From Blastococcus tunisiensis (lineage in GTDB: Bacteria > Actinomycetota > Actinomycetes > Mycobacteriales > Geodermatophilaceae): a stretch of DNA of 64,000 nt. The position numbers were made by a program, and so were the translations under genes. This document shows positions 8,908-18,515 of this stretch, in pieces. How positions within the stretch are numbered: position 1 is the stretch's first letter; each line of letters starts with the position of its first letter. The stretch lies in NCBI RefSeq assembly GCF_900112815.1, contig NZ_FOND01000009.1, forward strand, positions 124,001-188,000. Reading direction: 5' to 3'. The notes under the pieces are model-generated. The model did not search any database, was not told where the DNA came from, and saw only the letters and a program-made list of their open reading frames with translations.

Positions 8908-9813
8908 TCAGCGACCGGTCGCCGCGCCCAGCGCCGAGGCGAAGTCCGGATGGGTGAACCGGTACCCGGACTCCTCGAGGACCGACGGGAGGGCGCGCTG
9001 CCCGGCGGTGACGCTGGAGCGCCCGAACTCGCCCAGCGCCAGGTTGATCGCGACGGCCGGCACGGGGATCACCGCGGGCCGGTGCACCTGCCGGGCCAGC
9101 TCGCGGGTGAACTCGGCGTTGGTCACCGGCGCGGGCCCGGTCAGGTTGGCCGGGCCGGAGACGTCGGCGGTCAGCAGGTGCCGCATCGCGCCGACGACGT
9201 CGGTCAGGCTGATCCACGGCCAGTACTGCCGGCCACTGCCCATCCGGCCGCCCAGGCCGAGCCGGAAGACCCGGCCGAGGACCTGCATCAGCATCGCCTC
9301 CCGGTCGAGCACCAGCCCCGTCCGCAGGAGGACCACTCGCACCCCGGCCGACTCCGCGGGCGCGGTGGCCGCCTCCCACTGCTCGCAGAGCCGGGCCAGG
9401 AAGTCCGTTCCCGCAGGGTCCCGCTCGGTCACCGTCCGGGATCCCGTGTCGCCGTAGTAGCCCACCGCGGACGCCGACAGGAGCACGCGCGGCCGGGTCG
9501 GATCGGCCGCGGCGGCAGCGGCGAGCGCCGTGCTGATGGTCGTCGTCGCGTCGATCCGGCTGCTCAGCAGCCGCTCCTTGTAGCCGGAGGTGAACGGCCG
9601 GGGACGGATGGGCGTCCCGCCGAGGTTGACGACCGCGTCGACGTCGGCCAGCAGCGCCGGGTCGATGCGGTGGTGCTGGGGGTCCCAGCGGTGCTCCTCG
9701 GCGGTCCGCGGAGTGCGGCGGACCAGGGTCAGCACCTCGTGGCCGTCCGCGCGCAGGGCGGGCAGGAGCGCGCCCCCGATCAGGCCCGAGGCGCCGGACA
9801 CGGCGATCTTCAC
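8908..9813 (-). CDS. TIGR01777-family NAD-dependent epimerase (SDR39U1-like)
   Basis: A 301-residue extended SDR protein. The NAD(P) motif is SGASGLIGGAL, followed by the family features VNLGGTPI, SSRIDATTTISTAL, SASAVGYYGD and GLGGRMGSGRQYWPWISLTDVV. TIGR01777 proteins occur widely, and the M. tuberculosis relative lies beside the dihydrolipoyl acyltransferase gene, as here. Biochemical role is undefined. The frame opens at 9834, but the GTG at 9813 is preferred because AGGAG (complement of 9820-9824) sits 6 nt upstream. It ends 6 bp from the convergent kinase gene. Confidence 0.88.
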   Translation of the reverse strand: MKIAVSGASGLIGGALLPALRADGHEVLTLVRRTPRTAEEHRWDPQHHRIDPALLADVDAVVNLGGTPIRPRPFTSGYKERLLSSRIDATTTISTALAAAAAADPTRPRVLLSASAVGYYGDTGSRTVTERDPAGTDFLARLCEQWEAATAPAESAGVRVVLLRTGLVLDREAMLMQVLGRVFRLGLGGRMGSGRQYWPWISLTDVVGAMRHLLTADVSGPANLTGPAPVTNAEFTRELARQVHRPAVIPVPAVAINLALGEFGRSSVTAGQRALPSVLEESGYRFTHPDFASALGAATGR

Positions 9814-9840
9814 GAACTTCTCCTCACGCCGCACGCGACG

Positions 9841-9862
9841 GCGGGCCCCTGCAGGGGCCCGC
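9841..9862. terminator. Perfect 22-bp palindrome downstream of sucB
   Basis: Two 11-bp arms (GCGGGCCCCTG) meet without spacer between the sucB stop and the TIGR01777 gene. There is no U-tract, as is common for actinobacterial hairpin terminators. It likely ends the lpdA-sucB transcript. Confidence 0.6.
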
Positions 9863-9900
9863 CGCGAGCGCGCGAGTGGTGGGGGGCGGGGGGTCCGTGC

Positions 9901-11784
9901 TCAGGCGAGCCCGAGCTCGCCCTGGAACTGGCCGGCCTCGAGCCGTTCACGGACGGTGGTGAGGAATCGCGCCGCGTCCGCGCCGTCGACGATGCGGTGG
10001 TCGTAGGTCAGCGCCAGGTAGACCATGGACCGGACGGCGATGACCTCGCCGAGCTCGGGATCGTTGACGACGACCGGGCGCTTCACCACCGACCCGACGC
10101 CCAGGATGGCCACCTGCGGCTGGTTGATGATCGGGGTGTCGAACAGGGCACCCCGGCTGCCGGTGTTGGTCAGCGTGAACGTCCCGCCGCCCAGCTCGTC
10201 CGGGGTGACCTTGTTCGAGCGGGTCCGCTCGGCCAGGTCGGCGATCTTCCGCGCGATCCCGCCCAGGCTGAGGTCCCCGGCGTCGTGGATGACCGGCACC
10301 AGCAGCCCGCGCTCGGTGTCCACCGCGACACCGAGGTTCTCGGCGTCGTGGTAGGTGACGGTGCCCGCCTCCTGGTCGATCGAGGAGTTCACCGACGGGT
10401 GGGCCTTGAGCGCCTCGACCGAGGCCTTCGCGAAGAACGGCAGGAACGACAGCTTGACGCCCTCGCGGGCCTCGAAGTCGCCCTTGGCCTGCTGGCGCAG
10501 GTTCGCGATGCGGGTGACGTCGGCCTCGACCACCGTGGTGAGCTGGGCGCTGACCTGCAGCGACTCCACCATCCGGCGGGCGATGACGGTCCGCAGCCGC
10601 GACATCTTCTCCGTGCGACCGCGCAGCGACGTGTCGGGCGTGGCCGCCGGGGACGGGGTCCTGGGCCCGCTCGAGGCGGCGGCCGGGGCCGGGGCGGCCG
10701 CCGGGGCAGCCGGCTTCTCGGCGGCGGCGAGCACGTCCTGCTTGCGGATGCGACCGCCGACACCGCTGCCGGACAGGGACCCGAGGTCGACGCCCTTCTC
10801 GGCCGCGAGCCGACGGACGAGAGGAGTCACGTAGGCGCCGGACCCGTCCCCGCCGGAGGACTGCTGGGCAGGCGCCTGGGGGGCCACCTGGGGCGGCGGC
10901 GCGGACGTCGGCGAGCTGGCCGGCTGTGCGCCGCTGGCGCCGTAGTCGCCACCGGGCTGCGCCGTCTCGTCGGCTGCGGGCTTGGCCTCCGGGGCCGCCT
11001 GCGGCTCCTCCTGGGCGGGCTCCTCCTGCGCGGGGGCTTCCTGCGCGGGGGCTTCCTGAGCGGGGGCTTCCTGAGCGGGGGCTTCCTGAGCGGGGGCGGA
11101 GCCGCCGCCGGCACCGCCGATCACGGCCAGCTGGGCGCCGACGTCGACGGTCTCGTCCTCGTTGACGGTGATCTCCAGCAGCGTGCCGCTGACCGGGGAG
11201 GGGATCTCGGTGTCGACCTTGTCGGTGGAGACCTCCAGCAGGGGCTCGTCCGCCGAGACCTCGTCACCCACGGACTTCAGCCACCGCGTGACGGTGCCCT
11301 CGGTGACGCTCTCACCGAGCGCCGGCATGGTCACCGGCGTCCCCTCGCCACCGCCGGAGCCCCCGCCACCGCCGGACCCGCTGTCGGCCGAAGCAGGCTC
11401 CGGCTGCTCCTGCGGGGCGGGCTGCTCCTCCTGCTGCGGCTCCGGCGCCGCGTCCTCGACCTGCTCGTCGGGCGTCTGGGGGGTGTCCGCGTCGTCGGCG
11501 GAGGCGGGCGGAGCGGCCTCGCCACCGCCTCCGCCGTCGCCGTCGCCGTCGCCACCGATGACGGCGAGCTCGGCGCCGACCTCGACGGTCTCGTCCTCGG
11601 CGACCAGGATCTTGGTCAGCACCCCGGCGGCCGGGGAGGGGATCTCCGTGTCGACCTTGTCGGTCGACACCTCGAGGAGGGGTTCGTCCGCCTCGACCTG
11701 CTCACCCTCCTGCTTGAGCCAGCGGGTGACCGTGCCCTCGGTGACGCTCTCGCCCAGGGCGGGCATGGTGACGGAGGTCGGCAT
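9901..11784 (-). CDS. sucB: Dihydrolipoyllysine-residue acyltransferase (E2), actinobacterial SucB/DlaT type
   Basis: Core acyltransferase of a 2-oxoacid dehydrogenase complex, moving acyl groups from lipoyl arms to CoA. The 627 residues hold two lipoyl domains, each with an [11 protein letters not shown] loop (first lipoyl Lys43). Long Ala/Pro/Glu/Gln linkers follow, then a peripheral-subunit-binding domain ([18 protein letters not shown]) and a catalytic domain ending in [11 protein letters not shown] with the active-site His. Members are called SucB, but in mycobacteria the same protein (DlaT) serves pyruvate dehydrogenase, so the exact substrate is open. lpdA is 48 bp upstream. A 15-bp tandem repeat lies in the second linker. 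Confidence 0.95.
   Translation of the reverse strand: MPTSVTMPALGESVTEGTVTRWLKQEGEQVEADEPLLEVSTDKVDTEIPSPAAGVLTKILVAEDETVEVGAELAVIGGDGDGDGGGGGEAAPPASADDADTPQTPDEQVEDAAPEPQQEEQPAPQEQPEPASADSGSGGGGGSGGGEGTPVTMPALGESVTEGTVTRWLKSVGDEVSADEPLLEVSTDKVDTEIPSPVSGTLLEITVNEDETVDVGAQLAVIGGAGGGSAPAQEAPAQEAPAQEAPAQEAPAQEEPAQEEPQAAPEAKPAADETAQPGGDYGASGAQPASSPTSAPPPQVAPQAPAQQSSGGDGSGAYVTPLVRRLAAEKGVDLGSLSGSGVGGRIRKQDVLAAAEKPAAPAAAPAPAAASSGPRTPSPAATPDTSLRGRTEKMSRLRTVIARRMVESLQVSAQLTTVVEADVTRIANLRQQAKGDFEAREGVKLSFLPFFAKASVEALKAHPSVNSSIDQEAGTVTYHDAENLGVAVDTERGLLVPVIHDAGDLSLGGIARKIADLAERTRSNKVTPDELGGGTFTLTNTGSRGALFDTPIINQPQVAILGVGSVVKRPVVVNDPELGEVIAVRSMVYLALTYDHRIVDGADAARFLTTVRERLEAGQFQGELGLA
11031..11090. repeat. 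15-bp tandem repeat inside sucB (Pro-Ala-Gln-Glu-Ala linker)
   Basis: Four near-identical 15-bp units on the plus strand start with CGGGGGCTTCCTG. Two diverged units precede them (11001-11030). They encode the flexible linker between the second lipoyl domain and the E3-binding domain, so copy number sets swinging-arm reach. Confidence 0.85.
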
Positions 11785-11832
11785 CGGGGCAGTGCTCCTT
11801 CTGGCGTGGGGGAGTGGGGGACGAGCGGTCGA

Positions 11833-13212
11833 TCAGCCGTGCACGTGCAGGGGCTTGCCGGCTAGGGCGAGGTGGGCCTCGCCCAGCGCTTCGCTCTGGG
11901 TCGGGTGCGGGTGGATGAGGCTCGCGACGTCGTCGGCCTCGGCCTCCCAGTTGTAGATGAGCTGCGCCTCGGCGATGAGCTCGCCGACGTGGCCACCCAC
12001 CATGTGGATGCCGACGACCGGACCGTCCTCGGCCTGGATCAGCTTCACCGCGCCCGTCGTCTTCAGGATCTGGCTGCGGCCGTTGCCGGCCAGGTCGTAG
12101 GTGAGGGTCTTCACCTCGCCGTACTTCTCCTTGGCCTGCGTCTCGGTCAGGCCCACCGAGGCGACCTCGGGGTCGGAGTAGGTGATCCGTGGGACGCCCG
12201 CGTAGTCGATCGGCGCGGGCTTGAGGCCGGCGAGGCGCTCGGCGACGAGGATCCCCTCGCCGAAGCCCACGTGGGCCAGCTGCAGCGTCGGGATGAGGTC
12301 GCCGACGGCGGAGACCGTCGGGACGCTCGTCTGGCAGTACTCGTCGACGAGGACGTAGCCGCGGTCCATCTGCACGCCGGCTTCCTCGTAGCCGAGGCCC
12401 TCGCTCACCGGCCCGCGGCCCACGGCGACCAGCAGCAGCTCGGCCTCGATCTCCTTGCCGTTCTCGAGGGAGACCTTGACGCCGTTGTCGGTGCTCTGGA
12501 CACCGGAGAAGCGGCTGCCCAGCTCGAAGCCGATCTTGCGGCGTCGGAAAGCGCGCTCCAGCAGCTTGGAGGAGGACTCGTCCTCGAGCGGGACGAGGTG
12601 GGGGAGGGCCTCGACGATGGTGACGTCGACCCCGAAGGACTTCCAGGCGCTGGCGAACTCGCAGCCGATCACGCCCCCACCGAGGATGATCGCCGACGCC
12701 GGGACCCGGTCCAGGTTGAGCGCGTGGTCGCTGGTGATGACGCGGGTGCCGTCGATGTCGAGACCCGGGAGGCTGCGGGCGTAGGACCCGGTGGCCAGCA
12801 GGACGTGCTTGCCCTCGTAGGTCTCGCCGTTGACCTCGACGGTGGTGGGGGAGGTCAGCCGGCCCTCGCCCTCGACGTAGGTGATCTTGCGGGCCTTCAC
12901 CAGGCCCTGCAGGCCCTTGTAGAGCTTGGAGATCACGCCGTCCTTGTAGGCGTTGACGCCGTCCATGTCGATGCCTGCCAGGGACGTCTTCACGCCGAAC
13001 TGCTCGCCCTCGCGCGCCAGGTCGGCGACCTCGCCGGCGTGCAGCAGCGCCTTGGTGGGGATGCAGCCACGGTGCAGGCAGGTGCCGCCGACCTTGTCCC
13101 TCTCGATGAGGACGACGTTCAGGCCCAGCTCGGATGCGCGGAAGGCCGCGGCGTAGCCACCGGAGCCACCACCGAGGATGACCAGGTCGGCGGGGGAGGT
13201 GGGTGAGCTCAC
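11833..13212 (-). CDS. lpdA: Dihydrolipoyl dehydrogenase (E3)
   Basis: A 459-residue flavoprotein disulfide oxidoreductase that reoxidises dihydrolipoyl groups with NAD+. Visible are the FAD motif VILGGGSGGYAAA, the redox-active pair in GGTCLHRGCIPTKAL, the NAD motif IILGGGVIGCEFA, the second FAD motif SAVGDLIPTLQLAHVG and the C-terminal HPHPTQSEAL His-Glu pair that activates the disulfide of the partner subunit. The GTG at 13212 follows GAGGAG at 13218-13223 (complement). It is the promoter-proximal gene of lpdA-sucB, so E3 and E2 are made together. Confidence 0.97.
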   Translation of the reverse strand: MSSPTSPADLVILGGGSGGYAAAFRASELGLNVVLIERDKVGGTCLHRGCIPTKALLHAGEVADLAREGEQFGVKTSLAGIDMDGVNAYKDGVISKLYKGLQGLVKARKITYVEGEGRLTSPTTVEVNGETYEGKHVLLATGSYARSLPGLDIDGTRVITSDHALNLDRVPASAIILGGGVIGCEFASAWKSFGVDVTIVEALPHLVPLEDESSSKLLERAFRRRKIGFELGSRFSGVQSTDNGVKVSLENGKEIEAELLLVAVGRGPVSEGLGYEEAGVQMDRGYVLVDEYCQTSVPTVSAVGDLIPTLQLAHVGFGEGILVAERLAGLKPAPIDYAGVPRITYSDPEVASVGLTETQAKEKYGEVKTLTYDLAGNGRSQILKTTGAVKLIQAEDGPVVGIHMVGGHVGELIAEAQLIYNWEAEADDVASLIHPHPTQSEALGEAHLALAGKPLHVHG

Positions 13213-13388
13213 GAGATCTCCTCGGTGCAGTCGTCGGCGTCCCGCTCGTGCGGCGCGGGGGCCGCGGGGGCAGTGCCCCTCATCCTGCCACTCCGGGAAC
13301 GACCCGGCCCGGAGCACCGTTGCCATGCGGGGCGTGCCGATGATCACGAGCCCGCCAGGGGGCCGGGACCGACGACGGGAGAGACGCG

Positions 13389-13751
13389 ATGGGGCTGTTC
13401 GACCGGCTGCGCGGGCGGGGACGTCGTCCGGCGGGCAGGGCGCGGGACGGCGGGCGGGGGAGCACCCTCGACCGCGCCTCGCACCGCACGGACCTGAGCC
13501 ACCTCGAGCAGTTCGTGGCCAGCCGCCGCGGGGTGGAGGGCTACGTCGAGCCCCGCACCACGGTCACCGAGACCACGATCGTGCTGGTCGCCGCGGACGG
13601 GGAGTGGACCCGGCGCCGCATCGACGGCCCGGACGTCGCCCGCCGGCTCTCCAAGGACCTCGCGATCCCGGTGTACGACGCGCAGGTCACCGGCTATCCG
13701 CAGCGGATGCGCGACTGGAGCGCCCGCCAGAAGACGAACCGGCTGGAGTGA
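13389..13751 (+). CDS. Conserved hypothetical actinobacterial protein, 120 aa
   Basis: No function recognised. The first 30 residues are Arg/Gly-rich and probably disordered. The remainder (LEQFVASRRGVEGYVEPRTTVTETTIVLVAADGEWTR onward) looks like a small alpha/beta domain with the conserved-looking ending IPVYDAQVTGYPQRMRDWS. It lacks signal peptide and membrane segments. The ATG has a GGGAGA ribosome-binding site 7 nt upstream. It diverges from lpdA and ends before a strong hairpin. Confidence 0.75.
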   Translation: MGLFDRLRGRGRRPAGRARDGGRGSTLDRASHRTDLSHLEQFVASRRGVEGYVEPRTTVTETTIVLVAADGEWTRRRIDGPDVARRLSKDLAIPVYDAQVTGYPQRMRDWSARQKTNRLE

Positions 13752-13789
13752 GCGTCGGCGGCGTCGCGGGCATCCACCCTCACCGCGCG

Positions 13790-13825
13790 GCGTCCTCCCC
13801 CACGGTGGGCGGTGGGGGAGGACGC
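13790..13825. terminator. Bidirectional hairpin terminator between the 120-aa gene and pepA
   Basis: A perfect 14-bp stem (GCGTCCTCCCCCAC and complement) with an 8-nt loop lies between convergent genes. A separate 20-bp palindrome at 13842-13861 overlaps the pepA stop codon. Confidence 0.7.
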
Positions 13826-13857
13826 GCCACGATCAGGTGAGCTGATCCCGGCCGGGA

Positions 13858-15372
13858 TCAGTCCTTCTGGACGAGGGCCTCGATCGTGGCCAGCAGGGTG
13901 CGGACCGGGACGCCGGTGCCGCCCTTGGGCGTGTACCCCCAGGGCGCGCCGGTGTTGTAGCTCGGGCCGGCGATGTCGATGTGCGCCCACGGCAGGCCGT
14001 CCGGCACGAACTCCTTGAGGAAGTGCCCGCCGACGAGCATGCCGCCCATCCGGTCGGCGTTGGCGTTCACGAAGTCGGCGATGGGGGAGTCCAGCCCCTT
14101 CCGCAGCTCCGCCGGCAGCGGCATCGGCCACATACCCTCGCCGCTGCGCTCGGAGGCGGCGACGACGGCGTCCCGCAGGTCGTCGCTGCCCATGACCCCG
14201 GCGGTGCGGGAGCCCAGCGCGACCATCTGGGCGCCGGTCAGCGTCGACGTCTCGAGCAGGTAGTCCGGCTTGTCCTCGGCGGCGCGGGCGATCGCGTCGG
14301 CCAGGACGACCCGGCCCTCGGCGTCGGTGTTGGTGATCTCGGCCTTCTTGCCGTTGCGGAAGGTCACGACGTCGGCGGGCCGGTACGCGGTGCCGCTGGG
14401 CAGGTTCTCGGCGATCGGCACGGTGGCCACCACGTCGACGGGCAGCCGGAGCTGGGCGACCAGGCAGACGGTGGCGATCACGGCCGCGGCACCGGCCATG
14501 TCGCTCTTCATGTCCTCCATCTTCAGCGCCGGCTTGATGGACAGGCCGCCGCTGTCGAAGGTGATGCCCTTGCCGACCAGCGCGATCTTCCGGCGCGCAC
14601 CGCGACCCGAGTAGGCGAGGCGGAGCAGGCGCGGCTTGCGGGTCGAGCCCTGGCCGACGGCGAGGATGCCGCCGTAGCCGCCGGCGGCCAGCGCGTCCTC
14701 GTCGAGGATCTCGGCCGCCAGGCCCACCTTCTCGCCGGCCGCGGCACCGCGGGCGGCCAGCTCGGCCGGGTACAGGTCGTTGGGCGGGGTGTTCACCAGG
14801 TCGCGCACCAGGGCGACGGCGTCGGCGACGGCCCGGACCCGCCGGAGCGCGTCCTCGGCCGCCCCGGCGTCCGGCACGACGATGGTGATCTCGCTCGGCG
14901 GGACCGGGCGGCCCGCCGGGAGGTCGGACTTGTACGCGGTGAACTCGTAGGCGCCCAGGAGCGCGCCCTCGCCGACGGCGTGCAGCCGGTCGGCGTCCGG
15001 GGTGCCACCGACGGCGGCGAGCAGGCTGACGACCGCACGGCGTCCGCCCAGCGCCCGGCTGGCGGCACCGGCGGCCCGGCGCACCGCCTCGGGCCGGTAG
15101 CCCCCGGACGCGTCGGGCGCACCCAGGCCGGCCACGGCCACGACGGGGAAGGGGCCCTGCCCGAAGGAGGGCATGCGGGTGACCTCGTCCTCGGCGCCGC
15201 GGGCGCCGAGATCGGCGAGCGCGGGCAGCAGGCGCCCGCCGAGCAGCCGGTCCACGGCCTCCGCGCCGGGTGTCGGCAGCGGCCCGTCGGGGCCCTTGCC
15301 GACGGCGACGACGACGGCGTCCCCGGTCAGCTTCTCCAGCGGGTGGTCGGTGGCGGTGATCGTCGGCGGCAC
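13858..15372 (-). CDS. pepA: Leucyl aminopeptidase (M17)
   Basis: A 504-residue cytosolic two-metal aminopeptidase that removes N-terminal residues. The M17 signature [12 protein letters not shown] is intact, as are the metal/catalytic Lys region [15 protein letters not shown] and the [10 protein letters not shown] stretch. The N-terminal macro-like domain is complete. The GTG at 15372 is chosen because TACGAT ends 6 nt upstream and the family length fits; the frame stays open much further but that part overlaps gcvT on the other strand. It is divergent from gcvT, an arrangement also seen in mycobacteria. Confidence 0.96.
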   Translation of the reverse strand: MPPTITATDHPLEKLTGDAVVVAVGKGPDGPLPTPGAEAVDRLLGGRLLPALADLGARGAEDEVTRMPSFGQGPFPVVAVAGLGAPDASGGYRPEAVRRAAGAASRALGGRRAVVSLLAAVGGTPDADRLHAVGEGALLGAYEFTAYKSDLPAGRPVPPSEITIVVPDAGAAEDALRRVRAVADAVALVRDLVNTPPNDLYPAELAARGAAAGEKVGLAAEILDEDALAAGGYGGILAVGQGSTRKPRLLRLAYSGRGARRKIALVGKGITFDSGGLSIKPALKMEDMKSDMAGAAAVIATVCLVAQLRLPVDVVATVPIAENLPSGTAYRPADVVTFRNGKKAEITNTDAEGRVVLADAIARAAEDKPDYLLETSTLTGAQMVALGSRTAGVMGSDDLRDAVVAASERSGEGMWPMPLPAELRKGLDSPIADFVNANADRMGGMLVGGHFLKEFVPDGLPWAHIDIAGPSYNTGAPWGYTPKGGTGVPVRTLLATIEALVQKD

Positions 15373-15378
15373 CGCTCG

Positions 15379-15384
15379 ATCGTA
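15379..15384 (-). promoter_or_regulatory. Predicted -10 box of pepA (TACGAT)
   Basis: TACGAT on the minus strand ends 6 nt before the GTG at 15372. It lies 12 bp from the divergent gcvT -10 box, so the two polymerases probably compete. Confidence 0.5.
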
Positions 15385-15395
15385 GGGGCCGGCGT

Positions 15396-15401
15396 TAGCG
15401 T
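15396..15401 (+). promoter_or_regulatory. Predicted -10 box of gcvT (TAGCGT)
   Basis: TAGCGT ends 7 nt before the ATG at 15409; no Shine-Dalgarno sequence intervenes. Confidence 0.55.
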
Positions 15402-15408
15402 GGCCCGC

Positions 15409-16530
15409 ATGAGCCCGCTGACCTCCCCTCTCCACGACCGGCACGTGGCGGCCGGCGCGAAGTTCGCCGACTTCGGCGGCTGGTCGATGCCCGTCGAGTA
15501 CGCCGGCGGCGGCGTGCTGGCCGAGCACGCCGCAGTGCGGTCCGGCGTCGGGCTGTTCGACGTCTCGCACCTGGGGACGGCCACGGTCCGCGGCGCCGGG
15601 GCGGCGGCGTTCGTCGACTCCTGCCTGACCAACGACCTGTCCCGCATCGGTCCCGGGCAGGCGCAGTACTCGCTGTGCTGCCTGCCCGACGGCGACCCGC
15701 AGGCCGGCGGGGTCCTCGACGACCTGATCGTCTACCTGCACGGCCCGGACGACGTCCTGCTGGTGCCGAACGCCGCCAACGCCGCCGAGGTCGTGCGGCG
15801 TCTGACGGAGGCCGCGCCGGCCGGGATCACGGTCGCCGACCGGCACACCGAGGTGGCCGTCCTGGCGCTGCAGGGACCGCGGTCGCTGCAGGTGCTCGAG
15901 CTGCTCGGCCTGCCGGGCGAGCTGGCGTACATGTCGTTCGTGACCGGCACCGGGGCGCACGGATCCGCGGAGGTGACCGTCTGCCGCACCGGCTACACGG
16001 GGGAGCACGGCTACGAGCTGCTCGTCGACGCCGCGCACGCGGGGGCCCTGTGGGACGCGGTGCTGGAGGCCGGCCAGGACCAGGATCTCCGGGTCTGCGG
16101 CCTCGGCGCGCGGGACACGCTGCGCACCGAGATGGGGTACCCGCTGCACGGCCACGAGCTGTCGCGGGAGATCACCCCCAACCAGGCGCGCGCCGGCTGG
16201 GCGGTGGGCTGGGCGAAGCCGGCGTTCTGGGGCCGCGAGGCACTGCTCGCGGAGAAGGAGGCCGGCCCGCCCCGCGTGCTCCGGGGGCTGCGGGCCGACG
16301 GCCGGGGCATCCCGCGGCCCGGCATGGCGGTCCTCGACCCCGAGGGGGAGCGGGTCGGCGAGGTCACCAGCGGCACGTTCTCCCCGACCCTGCGCACCGG
16401 GATCGCGCTGGCGCTGGTCGCTACCGCGGCCGGCGCGCACCCCGGCAGTACGCTCGCCGTGGACGTCCGGGGCCGGTTGCAGGCGGTGCAGGTGGTCGAG
16501 CTCCCGTTCGTCGAGTCGCACGTGCGCTGA
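15409..16530 (+). CDS. gcvT: Aminomethyltransferase, glycine cleavage T protein
   Basis: Transfers the methylene group from aminomethyl-lipoyl GcvH to tetrahydrofolate, releasing ammonia. The 373-residue protein shows the family pattern from the N-terminal [20 protein letters not shown] through [26 protein letters not shown] and [20 protein letters not shown] to [11 protein letters not shown]. The usual FDVSHM has Leu here. gcvH and gcvP are not in the window. Its activity depends on lipoylated GcvH, linking it to lipB 12 kb away. Confidence 0.96.
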   Translation: MSPLTSPLHDRHVAAGAKFADFGGWSMPVEYAGGGVLAEHAAVRSGVGLFDVSHLGTATVRGAGAAAFVDSCLTNDLSRIGPGQAQYSLCCLPDGDPQAGGVLDDLIVYLHGPDDVLLVPNAANAAEVVRRLTEAAPAGITVADRHTEVAVLALQGPRSLQVLELLGLPGELAYMSFVTGTGAHGSAEVTVCRTGYTGEHGYELLVDAAHAGALWDAVLEAGQDQDLRVCGLGARDTLRTEMGYPLHGHELSREITPNQARAGWAVGWAKPAFWGREALLAEKEAGPPRVLRGLRADGRGIPRPGMAVLDPEGERVGEVTSGTFSPTLRTGIALALVATAAGAHPGSTLAVDVRGRLQAVQVVELPFVESHVR

Positions 16531-16551
16531 CGCTCCGGTCGGGGCCCTCGC

Positions 16552-17694
16552 TCAGCCCGCGTTCTTGCGCGTCGGGTCGCTGTCGCCCTTCTCCGGCTCC
16601 GCCTTCGCCGGCAGCGTGTCGGCCTTCACCGCGTCCCGCCGGCCCATCGGCAGCGGTTCGCCGTCGGTGGTGTCCTGCGCCGTCTGGTGCTCGGCCTCGG
16701 AGTTGATCTCGGCGCCGAGCAGCACGAGGTAGCAGGTCAGGTACAGCCACAGCATCAGCACGATCACCCCGGCGATCGCGCCGTAGGTCTTGTCGTAGGA
16801 CCCGAAGTTGTTGACGTAGAGGGTGAAGCCGAGGCTCACCAGCGCCCACACCACGGTGACGACGACCGAGCCCAGGCTGACCCAGCGGAAGCGCGGGGCG
16901 TCCCGGTCCGGTGCCACCCGGTAGAGCACGGCCAGCGAGCCGGCGACGACGGCGAGCAGCGCCACCCAGCGCGCGACCTCCACCAGCACCGTGCCGACGC
17001 CGCCCAGGGGCAGCGCATCGATGACGATGGGCAGCACGGCGACCAGGCCGATGGTGAGGACGACGAAGACGATCGCGCCCAGTGTGAGCCCCAGCGAGAG
17101 CGCGCGGAGCTTGACGAAGTTGCGGGTCTCCACCTCGTCGTAGGCGATGTTGACCGCCTTGACGAGGTTGTTGACGCCTCCGGAGGCGCTCCACAGGGCG
17201 GCCAGGATCGAGATGATCAGGCTCAGCGTCAGGGCGCCGCCCGCGTTCTCGGTGACGGCGGTGACCTGGTCGGTGACCAGTTCCCGTGCCTCGCGGGGCA
17301 GGCCGCTGGTGAACTCCTCGACCTGCTCCGCCGCCTCCTCCGCCGAGGCGACGAGCCCGTAGATCGAGATCAGCGCGAGCAGCGCGGGGAAGATCGCCAG
17401 GAAGCCGAAGAAGGCGACGCCGCCGGCGATGATCGGCATGTTGTCGGCGTTGTTCTCCGCCCACGCCCGCTTGAGCACCTGCAGCCAGCCCCGGGCGGGG
17501 ATCTGGGCCGGGGAGCGGGCGCCGACGCCCGGCAGCTCCTCGGGCGGCGGGGCGTCCGGGGGGAGCGTCCGAGGATCGTGCGGTGGCCCACCGGCCGCCG
17601 CCGCCTCGGCGGCCGCCGCGCGCCGGGCGGCCTTCTCCTCGACCCGCTGCCGGATCCGGTCGACGCTGCTCTCACGGCGCCTGGTGCCGGTCAT
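16552..17694 (-). CDS. YihY/BrkB-family inner membrane protein
   Basis: A 380-residue integral membrane protein. A hydrophilic, Ala/Pro-rich N-terminus of about 70 residues precedes the family segment ENNADNMPIIAGGVAFFGFLAIFPALLALISIYGL. About six hydrophobic helices follow, with the conserved WSASGGVNNLVKAVNIAYDEVETRNFVKLRA and the last helix region TYGAIAGVIVLMLWLYLTCYLVLLGAEINSE. The C-terminal tail is charged. Molecular function is not established for the family (it is not RNase BN). ATG with GAGGAG at 17701-17706 (complement). Last gene of an envelope operon. Confidence 0.9.
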   Translation of the reverse strand: MTGTRRRESSVDRIRQRVEEKAARRAAAAEAAAAGGPPHDPRTLPPDAPPPEELPGVGARSPAQIPARGWLQVLKRAWAENNADNMPIIAGGVAFFGFLAIFPALLALISIYGLVASAEEAAEQVEEFTSGLPREARELVTDQVTAVTENAGGALTLSLIISILAALWSASGGVNNLVKAVNIAYDEVETRNFVKLRALSLGLTLGAIVFVVLTIGLVAVLPIVIDALPLGGVGTVLVEVARWVALLAVVAGSLAVLYRVAPDRDAPRFRWVSLGSVVVTVVWALVSLGFTLYVNNFGSYDKTYGAIAGVIVLMLWLYLTCYLVLLGAEINSEAEHQTAQDTTDGEPLPMGRRDAVKADTLPAKAEPEKGDSDPTRKNAG

Positions 17695-17742
17695 GGGGTG
17701 CTCCTCGCAGTGCGGGCGACGACGGTCGGCTGGCCGGGGTCC

Positions 17743-18015
17743 TCAGTCTCCCGGCCACGCACCCGTGAGCTTGGTGAACGTGTCGGCGCCGATCCGGTCG
17801 ATGGCGGCCTTCGTGGCGGCGAAGATGGCGCCCTGCAGTGCCGCCGCCACGATGATCTCCCATATGGGGTACTCGCTCTGCAGGGCGCTCGGAGCGTCCT
17901 CCTCGTCCGACACCAGTTTCCACACCTGCTTGAAGACGGCGCCGGACACCGCCCCGGCCGCGATGCCGGCCACCAGGCCGATCGGCCGGTAGGCGAGCTT
18001 GGCTCCCTTGCTCAA
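17743..18015 (-). CDS. DUF4235 domain membrane protein
   Basis: A 90-residue protein with two hydrophobic segments (GLVAGIAAGAVSGAVF and IIVAAALQGAIFAATKAAI), the usual DUF4235 layout. Function unknown; such genes are frequent next to DUF3618 and Holin-X genes in actinobacteria. A TTG start is chosen because it overlaps the previous stop as TTGA and a strong GAGGAGGA lies just upstream. YihY follows after 48 bp. Confidence 0.8.
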   Translation of the reverse strand: MSKGAKLAYRPIGLVAGIAAGAVSGAVFKQVWKLVSDEEDAPSALQSEYPIWEIIVAAALQGAIFAATKAAIDRIGADTFTKLTGAWPGD

Positions 18016-18515
18016 CGCTTCCTCCTCGCGACGCGACGGGCCGTGACCTTGGCATTCTGCACGGCACGCCGCTGTTCCCTGGCGGCACGCCTGCGCCGCT
18101 TCTGGGCCCGCTTGCGCTCCTTCTGCGCCGCCGTGCGGCGGGCGGCCAGTTCCTTGCGCGCCCGCTTCGCCTCGCGCCGGCCGCCGACGCGGGCCCCGAC
18201 GACGAGTTCCTCGGTGCTCGCCCGCCGCCGCTTCCGCCGCCGGCGCCACAGCACCAGGCCCACCAGGCCGACCAGCGCCGCGCCGGCGCCGGCCACCGCC
18301 GGCGGGCTCTCCCGGTAGGTCTCGACGGCGGTGTCCTTGGCCCGCGCCGCGGTCTCCTTGGCGCGGGCGGGGACGTCCAGGCGCTGGCTGAGCTCGTCGA
18401 CGGTGCGGCCGAGCTCGGCGCGGGTCGCCTCGATGTCCGCCCTGATGGCGTCGGGATCGGTGGGGCCGTTGCCGGCCGCGCTCTGCCCGTCTCCCGGATC
18501 ACTCGGTGTGCTCAC
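18012..18515 (-). CDS. DUF3618 domain membrane protein
   Basis: A 167-residue protein. The N-terminal DUF3618 motif (IRADIEATRAELGRTVDELSQRLD) is an amphipathic helical segment. One transmembrane helix follows (AVAGAGAALVGLVGLVLW), then a very basic, likely cytoplasmic tail rich in KR and RR. Role unknown; association with envelope stress or cell-surface maintenance is an inference from operon partners. The GTG start overlaps the Holin-X stop as GTGA. Confidence 0.82.
   Translation of the reverse strand: MSTPSDPGDGQSAAGNGPTDPDAIRADIEATRAELGRTVDELSQRLDVPARAKETAARAKDTAVETYRESPPAVAGAGAALVGLVGLVLWRRRRKRRRASTEELVVGARVGGRREAKRARKELAARRTAAQKERKRAQKRRRRAAREQRRAVQNAKVTARRVARRKR

Noticed and set aside
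11031-11090. Direct repeats as a possible CRISPR or origin iterons
   Set aside because: Units are contiguous without spacers, in frame and inside sucB.
8950-11865. 971-codon open frame opposite TIGR01777 and sucB
   Set aside because: Composition is that of a reverse-strand shadow; both real genes have clear family motifs and start signals.
13842-13861. 20-bp palindrome CTGATCCCGG... as a regulator operator
   Set aside because: It lies over the pepA stop beside a terminator hairpin, away from any promoter.
13858-16521. 887-codon frame covering pepA and antisense gcvT
   Set aside because: Only the last 504 codons are pepA; the rest is the gcvT shadow. GTG 15372 with its -10 box defines the start.
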